A stretch of DNA of 64,000 bases from Oceanobacillus massiliensis str. N'diop (lineage in GTDB: Bacteria; Bacillota; Bacilli; Bacillales; Amphibacillaceae): NCBI RefSeq assembly GCF_000285495.1, contig NZ_HE610981.1, positions 38,087 to 102,086 on the forward strand, written 5' to 3'. The notes beneath the pieces were generated by a model, which had not been told where the DNA came from, searched no databases, and saw only the letters and a list, made by a program, of their open reading frames with translations. Position numbers and translations under genes: made by a program. Position 1 is the first letter of the stretch. Each line of letters starts with the position of its first letter. This document shows, piece after piece, positions 57,648 to 64,000 of this stretch.

Positions 57648-60600
57648 TTACTGGACGGTTTCTGTTTCTTCTTCTGTTTCCACTTCTTCCGGTCTGTCCA
57701 TGCCAGCCTTAATGTTTCTGTATTGCGGCATTCCAGTACCAGCTGGAACAAGTTTTCCGATGATAACATTTTCTTTAAGACCAAGCAATTCATCTCGTTT
57801 TCCTTTAATTGCTGCATCCGTAAGAACACGAGTCGTCTCCTGGAATGATGCTGCTGAAAGGAATGAATCTGTTTCAAGGGAAGCTTTTGTGATACCGAGC
57901 AATACCGGTCGTCCTGTAGCAGGTTCGCCGCCACTGACAAGCACTGGATGGTTTGAATCTTTGAATTGATGTAATTCAAGCAACGATCCCGGTAATACTT
58001 CTGTATCGCCCGCAGAAACGACGCGGATTTTACGAAGCATTTGCCGAACCATTACTTCAACGTGTTTATCACCAATTTCCACCCCTTGCATACGGTATAC
58101 GCGCTGTACTTCTTTCAACAGGTAATCCTGTACACCGTCAACGCCTTTAATACGAAGAAGTTCTTTCGGATCAACGGAACCCTCTGTCAATTCTTGGCCG
58201 GAAACCACTTGATCATCGATAGATACTTTCATACGGGCATTATATGGAACGGCATAGCTGCGTTGTTCCACTTCACCTTGTACAACGATTTCCTGTTTAT
58301 CCTTAACCTCTTTAATTTCCAAAATAGTACCATCGATTTCAGTAATTACAGCCTGACCTTTAGGGTTACGGGCTTCGAACAATTCCTGGATACGCGGTAA
58401 ACCTTGTGTAATATCGTCTCCTGCAACACCGCCAGTATGGAACGTACGCATTGTCAACTGTGTACCCGGCTCACCGATTGATTGAGCGGCAATGATACCA
58501 ACAGCTTCACCGACTTCGACATCGGCACCTGTTGCCAGGTTGCGGCCATAACATTTTTGGCAGACCCCATGTTTGGTATTACATGTGAACGCGGTACGAA
58601 TCGTTACTTCTTCAATTCCCGCTTCGATAATATCTTTGGCCTGATCTTCTGAAATCAGTTCATTTTTGGATACGATTGTCTTGCCTGTTTCAGGATGCTT
58701 TACCGTAATGAACGCGGTACGACCAATCAATCGATCGATTAATGGTTCGATTACTTCCGATCCATCAACTAATGCAGACACTGGCAATCCACGGTCTGTT
58801 CCACAATCTTCCTCGCGAATGATAACATCCTGTGCCACATCCACCAGACGTCTTGTCAAATAACCTGAATCCGCCGTTTTCAGAGCTGTATCGGCAAGTC
58901 CTTTACGTGCTCCGTGAGTAGAAATAAAGTACTCAAGAACCGTTAGGCCTTCACGGAAACTGGATTTAATTGGTATCTCAATGATTTTACCAGCCGGGTC
59001 AGCCATCAATCCACGCATACCCGCAAGCTGTGTAAAGTTAGATGCGTTACCCCTCGCTCCTGAGTTACTCATCATATAGATAGGGTTTCTATTGCTCAAT
59101 GAACCCATCAATTTATTCTGGATGGTGTCTTTTGCCTGTGTCCAAATGGAGATAACTCTCTCATAACGTTCCTCTTCGGTAATTAAACCGCGACGGAACT
59201 GTTTAAGTACTTTATCCACCTTCATTTGGGCGTCATCAAGGATGCCTTGTTTCTCTGCCAATACCACGATATCAGATATACCAACAGTCATACCTGCTTT
59301 CGTTGAATAGCTGAAACCAAGATCCTTCATGCGGTCAAGCATTTTCGATGTTTCTGTGATTTTAAACCGTTTGAATACTTCAGCGATGATATCACCAAGG
59401 AATCCTTTTTTGAACGGGTTAACCAATTCACGGTTTTTGATTTCCGCTTTAATATCAGTACCGCGTTTTACAAAATAATGTTCCGGAGTTCTTTCTTCCA
59501 GATTCATTTTAGACGGTTCGTTGATATATGGGAACGATTCCGGCAAAATCTCATTGAAGATTAATTTACCTACAGTTGTCAGCAGCAGCTGAGCGTTTTG
59601 CTCTTCAGTAAACGTCTTATTGTCAAGACTAGCGGCCTGTACTGCTACTCGCGTATGCAGATGAACATAGCCATTCTGGTAAGCAATTCTAGCTTCGTCC
59701 GCATCTTTGAAGATACTGCCTTCGCCTACTGCGTTCTCGCGCTCCAATGTTAAATAATAGTTACCTAAAACCATATCCTGGGATGGTGTTACAACAGGCT
59801 TACCATCTTTTGGATTAAGGATATTCTGTGCAGCAAGCATCAGAATACGTGCCTCTGCCTGTGCCTCCGCTCCCAACGGAACGTGAACAGCCATTTGGTC
59901 ACCGTCGAAATCGGCATTGTAAGCAGTACATACCAATGGGTGCAAACGAATTGCACGGCCATCAACCAATGTCGGCTCAAACGCCTGAATACCCAATCTA
60001 TGCAATGTAGGGGCACGGTTAAGCAATACCGGATGCTCCTTAATAACATCTTCCAAAACATCCCAGACATCTGGGTGAATGCGCTCGATTTTACGTTTTG
60101 CAGATTTGATGTTATGTGCAAGACCTCTAGAAACAAGCTCTTTCATAATGAAAGGTTTAAACAGTTCCAAAGCCATCTCTCTTGGCAGGCCACATTGATA
60201 CATTTTAAGATGTGGACCAACGACAATAACGGAACGTCCAGAATAATCCACACGTTTACCAAGCAGATTCTGACGGAAACGTCCTTGCTTACCTTTCAGC
60301 ATATGCGATAGAGATTTCAATGGTCTGTTGCCTGGTCCTGTTACCGGACGGCCGCGACGACCATTATCGATTAACGCATCCACAGCTTCCTGCAGCATAC
60401 GTTTTTCATTTTGAACAATAATGCTTGGTGCTCCTAGATCCAATAATCGTTTCAGACGATTATTACGGTTAATAACCCGGCGATAAAGATCGTTCAGATC
60501 CGAAGTGGCAAAACGTCCACCATCAAGCTGTACCATCGGACGGATTTCCGGAGGTATAACAGGCAGTACATCCAATACCATCCAGCTAGTGTCGTTGCCG

Positions 60601-61256
60601 GAATGACGGAATGCTTCCATTACTTCCAAACGTTTGATTGCTCGAGTTCTGCGCTGTCCCTGGGCACTTTTCAATTCTTCTCTCAATGCATCAACTTCTT
60701 TATCAAGATCGATATCCTGCAGAAGTTTACGGATCGCTTCCGCACCCATTTGAGCTTTGAAAGTATTGCCGTATTTATCATAATATGCACGGAATTCTTT
60801 TTCTGATAAAAGCTGTTTTTTCTCCAATGGTGTGTTACCTGGATCTGTTACGATATACGCAGCAAAGTAGATAACTTCCTCCAGCGCACGCGGTGACATG
60901 TCAAGAACAAGTCCCATACGGCTAGGAATACCTTTGAAATACCAAATATGTGATACTGGGGCAGCAAGTTCGATGTGACCCATTCGCTCACGGCGGACTT
61001 TTGCTTTCGTTACTTCCACTCCACAGCGATCACAGACAACACCTTTATAACGCACACGCTTGTATTTTCCGCAATGACATTCCCAGTCTTTTTGCGGTCC
61101 AAAGATTCTTTCACAGAACAAACCATCTTTTTCCGGTTTCAATGTACGATAATTGATAGTTTCTGGCTTTTTGACCTCACCATAGGACCAAGAACGGATC
61201 TTTTCTGGTGAAGCAAGCCCGATTTTCATATACTCAAATTTGTTTACATCCAACAA
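57648..61256 (-). CDS. rpoC: RNA polymerase beta' subunit
   Basis: 1202 residues. The first zinc ribbon is [20 protein letters not shown] near residues 60-78, and the second involves CGTDRGL and [11 protein letters not shown]. The catalytic magnesium loop [12 protein letters not shown] is intact. The start is TTG 61256 ([20 protein letters not shown]), the same unusual start codon as in B. subtilis, with GGGAGG about nine bases upstream. The C-terminus is an acidic Glu/Thr tail. Confidence 0.99.
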   Translation of the reverse strand: MLDVNKFEYMKIGLASPEKIRSWSYGEVKKPETINYRTLKPEKDGLFCERIFGPQKDWECHCGKYKRVRYKGVVCDRCGVEVTKAKVRRERMGHIELAAPVSHIWYFKGIPSRMGLVLDMSPRALEEVIYFAAYIVTDPGNTPLEKKQLLSEKEFRAYYDKYGNTFKAQMGAEAIRKLLQDIDLDKEVDALREELKSAQGQRRTRAIKRLEVMEAFRHSGNDTSWMVLDVLPVIPPEIRPMVQLDGGRFATSDLNDLYRRVINRNNRLKRLLDLGAPSIIVQNEKRMLQEAVDALIDNGRRGRPVTGPGNRPLKSLSHMLKGKQGRFRQNLLGKRVDYSGRSVIVVGPHLKMYQCGLPREMALELFKPFIMKELVSRGLAHNIKSAKRKIERIHPDVWDVLEDVIKEHPVLLNRAPTLHRLGIQAFEPTLVDGRAIRLHPLVCTAYNADFDGDQMAVHVPLGAEAQAEARILMLAAQNILNPKDGKPVVTPSQDMVLGNYYLTLERENAVGEGSIFKDADEARIAYQNGYVHLHTRVAVQAASLDNKTFTEEQNAQLLLTTVGKLIFNEILPESFPYINEPSKMNLEERTPEHYFVKRGTDIKAEIKNRELVNPFKKGFLGDIIAEVFKRFKITETSKMLDRMKDLGFSYSTKAGMTVGISDIVVLAEKQGILDDAQMKVDKVLKQFRRGLITEEERYERVISIWTQAKDTIQNKLMGSLSNRNPIYMMSNSGARGNASNFTQLAGMRGLMADPAGKIIEIPIKSSFREGLTVLEYFISTHGARKGLADTALKTADSGYLTRRLVDVAQDVIIREEDCGTDRGLPVSALVDGSEVIEPLIDRLIGRTAFITVKHPETGKTIVSKNELISEDQAKDIIEAGIEEVTIRTAFTCNTKHGVCQKCYGRNLATGADVEVGEAVGIIAAQSIGEPGTQLTMRTFHTGGVAGDDITQGLPRIQELFEARNPKGQAVITEIDGTILEIKEVKDKQEIVVQGEVEQRSYAVPYNARMKVSIDDQVVSGQELTEGSVDPKELLRIKGVDGVQDYLLKEVQRVYRMQGVEIGDKHVEVMVRQMLRKIRVVSAGDTEVLPGSLLELHQFKDSNHPVLVSGGEPATGRPVLLGITKASLETDSFLSAASFQETTRVLTDAAIKGKRDELLGLKENVIIGKLVPAGTGMPQYRNIKAGMDRPEEVETEEETETVQ

Positions 61257-61322
61257 GGGGCAATCCTCCCTTTATAATGTGCGATTTTACCAGTGGATTC
61301 ACGTAAAATTTATATACACGCA

Positions 61323-61367
61323 GCAGAATGGCCCTTGGTCTTTAACAGACCGTGGAACCAATTCTGC
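61323..61367 (-). other. Structured hairpin in the rpoB-rpoC gap
   Basis: On the minus strand GCAGAAT pairs with ATTCTGC, enclosing GG/CC contacts and an inner AGACC/GGTCT hairpin with a five-base loop. It fills the 120-bp gap between the rpoB stop and rpoC. No U-run follows, so it is more likely a processing or pausing element than a terminator. Confidence 0.65.
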
Positions 61368-61376
61368 TTGCTGTGA

Positions 61377-64000
61377 TTAATTTTCTTCTACATCTATATT
61401 AAGCTTTGTTGCTGCCTGAACCTCTTCTTCTTCCAGTTCGCGCATATCGATTTCGGATTCTGTGCTATTAAGCATCTTAACATCCATTCCAAGACTTTGA
61501 AGTTCTTTGATAAGCACTTTGAATGATTCTGGAACACCTGGTTCTGGAACATTATCACCTTTGACAATCGCCTCGTATGTTTTCACACGTCCGACTGTAT
61601 CATCAGATTTCACTGTCAGGATTTCCTGCAGTGTATATGCTGCTCCATATGCCTCAAGTGCCCAAACTTCCATCTCACCGAAACGCTGTCCGCCGAATTG
61701 TGCTTTACCACCAAGCGGCTGCTGCGTAACAAGTGAATATGGTCCAGTTGAACGCGCATGAAGTTTATCATCAACCATATGCGCTAGCTTGATCATATAC
61801 ATGACACCTACTGATACACGGTTGTCAAACGCTTCTCCGCTACGTCCATCATAGAGAATGGATTTCGCATCTCTAGGCATACCAGCTTCTTCAAGCGTTT
61901 CCCAAACATCCTCTTCTCTTGCTCCATCAAATACAGGACTGGCAACGTGGATACCAAGCTGTCTTGCGGCCATACCTAAATGTAATTCAAAAACTTGTCC
62001 GATGTTCATACGCGATGGAACCCCTAGTGGGTTAAGCATGATATCGATCGGCGTACCATCTGGCAGGAATGGCATGTCTTCTTCCGGTAAAATTTTGGAA
62101 ATAACACCCTTGTTACCGTGACGTCCAGCCATTTTATCCCCTTCATGGATTTTACGTTTCTGGACAATATAAGCACGTACCAACTGGTTTACACCTGGTG
62201 GCAGTTCATCTCCATCTTCACGATTGAAGATTTTAACGTCCAGAACAATTCCGCCGCCGCCACGTGGAACACGTAATGATGTATCACGCACTTCACGGGC
62301 TTTTTCACCGAAGATTGCATGTAATAATCTTTCTTCAGCAGATAGCTCTGTAACCCCTTTAGGAGTAACTTTACCTACTAGGATATCTCCATCGGTAACC
62401 TCTGCTCCAACACGGATGATTCCTTGTTCGTCAAGATTTTTCAGTGCATCTTCACCCACATTTGGAATATCGCGGGTTATTTCTTCAGGTCCAAGCTTCG
62501 TATCACGGGCTTCGGATTCGAATTCTTCAATATGAATGGATGTATAGACATCATCTTTCACAAGTCTTTCACTCATGATGATGGCATCCTCATAGTTGTA
62601 ACCTTCCCATGTCATGAAACCGACAAGGACGTTTTGACCTAGAGCCAATTCTCCATCTTGCATGGACGGTCCATCAGCAAGTACTTCACCCTTAGTTACA
62701 CGGTCGCCTTCACTAACGATAGGACGCTGGTTGTAACAAGTTCCTTGGTTGGAACGCTTGTATTTTTGCAGCTTATAACGATCGACGTCCCCTTCAACTT
62801 CTTTACCATCTATGATAGAAGTACGGCGAACAATCACTTCTTTTGCTTCAACACGCTCTACAATTCCTTCGTTACGGCATATAACGGCCGCACCGGAATC
62901 CTTCCCGTTCACATATTCCATACCAGTACCGACAATAGGTGCTTCCGGTTTCATCAACGGAACTGCCTGACGCTGCATGTTCGCACCCATCAAGGCACGG
63001 TTGGAGTCATCGTTTTCCAGGAATGGGATACATGCTGTCGCAGCAGAAACAACCTGCTTCGGCGATACATCCATATAATCAATCTTGTCACGGGAAACAA
63101 CGATATTATCTTCGCGGAAACGCGCGATGATTTCTTCGTTTACAAATCTATTCTCTTCATCGAGGACCGAATTTGCCTGCGCAACGATATAATTATCTTG
63201 TTCATCTGCAGTCAAGTAATCAATTTGGTTCGTTACCTTACCTGTTTTCCAATCAACTCTGCGGTATGGTGATTCGATGAAACCAAATTTATTTACTTTT
63301 GCGTAACTGGATAGTGTGTTGATCAGTCCAATATTTGGACCCTCCGGCGTTTCAATCGGACACATACGGCCATAGTGGGAATAATGCACGTCACGAACTT
63401 CAAAACCGGCGCGCTCACGCGTCAAACCACCTGGTCCTAAAGCAGATAGACGGCGTTTATGCGTCAATTCCCCTAGAGGATTGGTCTGATCCATAAATTG
63501 CGACAGCTGTGAGCTGCCAAAGAATTCTTTAATCGATGCGATTACCGGGCGTATATTGATTAGCTGCTGCGGCGTTACGCTCGATGTATCCTGAATGGAC
63601 ATTCTCTCACGTACCACACGTTCCATACGGGATAACCCGATACGGAATTGATTTTGCAGCAATTCACCGACAGAACGCAATCGGCGGTTACCGAGGTGAT
63701 CGATATCATCTGTATCCCCAACCCGGTAAAGCAGGTTAAAGAAATAACTGATTGATGCCAAAATATCGGCAGGACTAATGTTTTTGATTTCTTTCGTTAC
63801 TCCGCCGTTTCCGATGACAGTCAGTTCACGTTCTCCGTTCGGATCGGTAGGATCTAATATTTTAACAGATTGGATGTAAATCTCATCTTCCAGTACACCA
63901 TCATGCGGTTCGATTACTTTCTCTCCGAAACGATCTTCTTCTCTTTCCAGATAAGGAAGAATCTTATCCAGCAGTTTGCGTTCAAGTCTTTCGCCTTTTT
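61377..64000 (-). CDS. rpoB: RNA polymerase beta subunit, 3' part
   Basis: The frame is open to the window edge; about 873 C-terminal residues are visible and the N-terminus lies outside. The rifampicin pocket ([20 protein letters not shown] followed by [10 protein letters not shown]) has wild-type residues at the usual resistance positions. The conserved [17 protein letters not shown] and [17 protein letters not shown] regions follow. The acidic C-terminus resembles other Bacillaceae. Confidence 0.98.
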   Translation of the reverse strand, partial: KGERLERKLLDKILPYLEREEDRFGEKVIEPHDGVLEDEIYIQSVKILDPTDPNGERELTVIGNGGVTKEIKNISPADILASISYFFNLLYRVGDTDDIDHLGNRRLRSVGELLQNQFRIGLSRMERVVRERMSIQDTSSVTPQQLINIRPVIASIKEFFGSSQLSQFMDQTNPLGELTHKRRLSALGPGGLTRERAGFEVRDVHYSHYGRMCPIETPEGPNIGLINTLSSYAKVNKFGFIESPYRRVDWKTGKVTNQIDYLTADEQDNYIVAQANSVLDEENRFVNEEIIARFREDNIVVSRDKIDYMDVSPKQVVSAATACIPFLENDDSNRALMGANMQRQAVPLMKPEAPIVGTGMEYVNGKDSGAAVICRNEGIVERVEAKEVIVRRTSIIDGKEVEGDVDRYKLQKYKRSNQGTCYNQRPIVSEGDRVTKGEVLADGPSMQDGELALGQNVLVGFMTWEGYNYEDAIIMSERLVKDDVYTSIHIEEFESEARDTKLGPEEITRDIPNVGEDALKNLDEQGIIRVGAEVTDGDILVGKVTPKGVTELSAEERLLHAIFGEKAREVRDTSLRVPRGGGGIVLDVKIFNREDGDELPPGVNQLVRAYIVQKRKIHEGDKMAGRHGNKGVISKILPEEDMPFLPDGTPIDIMLNPLGVPSRMNIGQVFELHLGMAARQLGIHVASPVFDGAREEDVWETLEEAGMPRDAKSILYDGRSGEAFDNRVSVGVMYMIKLAHMVDDKLHARSTGPYSLVTQQPLGGKAQFGGQRFGEMEVWALEAYGAAYTLQEILTVKSDDTVGRVKTYEAIVKGDNVPEPGVPESFKVLIKELQSLGMDVKMLNSTESEIDMRELEEEEVQAATKLNIDVEEN

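Noticed and set aside
62658-63272. 204-codon plus-strand frame opposite rpoB
   Set aside because: It is a shadow of the conserved rpoB coding strand. Its product has no domain and it lacks a ribosome site.

Overview
The window is a low-GC chromosomal segment of a Gram-positive bacterium, most likely a halotolerant member of the Bacillaceae (Virgibacillus/Oceanobacillus-like; this is inference from protein similarity and gene order, not from rRNA). All the housekeeping genes lie on the minus strand, so the map reads from right to left.

Right half (32.3-64 kb): the conserved transcription/translation superlocus. In transcription order it holds the 3' part of rpoB, rpoC, the L7Ae-like rplGB, rpsL-rpsG-fusA-tuf, the S10 block (rpsJ to rpsQ), the spc block (rplN to secY-adk), a KOW-domain gene, infA, rpmJ, rpsM, rpsK, rpoA, rplQ, then ecfA1-ecfA2-ecfT (the energising module for ECF vitamin transporters), truA, rplM and rpsI. 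Good -35/-10 pairs precede rplGB, tuf, rpsJ (two in tandem) and rpoA, and terminators follow tuf, rplQ and rpsI. Two things depart from the textbook order. The methionine aminopeptidase gene (map), normally between adk and infA, is missing. Between rplQ and ecfA1 sits about 0.95 kb of repetitive DNA: 17 tandem units of exactly 20 bp, flanked by a partial copy and three full 151-bp copies of a bcr1-like intergenic repeat.

Middle (20.8-32 kb): a reactive-sulfur detoxification cluster (CstR repressor with Cys31/Cys60, DUF302, rhodaneses, TusA- and DsrE-type carriers, a rhodanese-metallo-beta-lactamase persulfide dioxygenase, a TauE/SafE exporter) that matches the Bacillus subtilis yrkE-J group and has CstR-type operators. 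Next to it are a TetR-controlled RND exporter split by one in-frame stop codon, and a cupin gene. Two genes here (a methyltransferase and a TlpA/ResA-like thioredoxin) are decayed.

Left (5.3-20.6 kb): the remains of an integrative conjugative or mobilizable element: topoisomerase III (one complete, one truncated copy), a JAB/RadC-like protein, an unknown cargo protein, a MobP/MobL-type relaxase with two ribbon-helix-helix accessory proteins, a structured oriT candidate, mating-channel genes (VirB4, VirB8/TcpC-like, lysozyme-M23 hydrolase) and an xre-immA-integrase module. A deletion junction at about 18.607 kb fuses the transfer genes to a headless xre gene, no coupling protein is visible and the integrase is frameshifted, so the element looks immobile by itself. 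Left of it (0-5.3 kb) are a complete group II intron and small membrane-protein genes bracketed by a 145-bp direct repeat.

A recurring oddity is that five accessory genes would each be restored by adding one base to an A/T homopolymer. No tRNA, rRNA or CRISPR array was seen.
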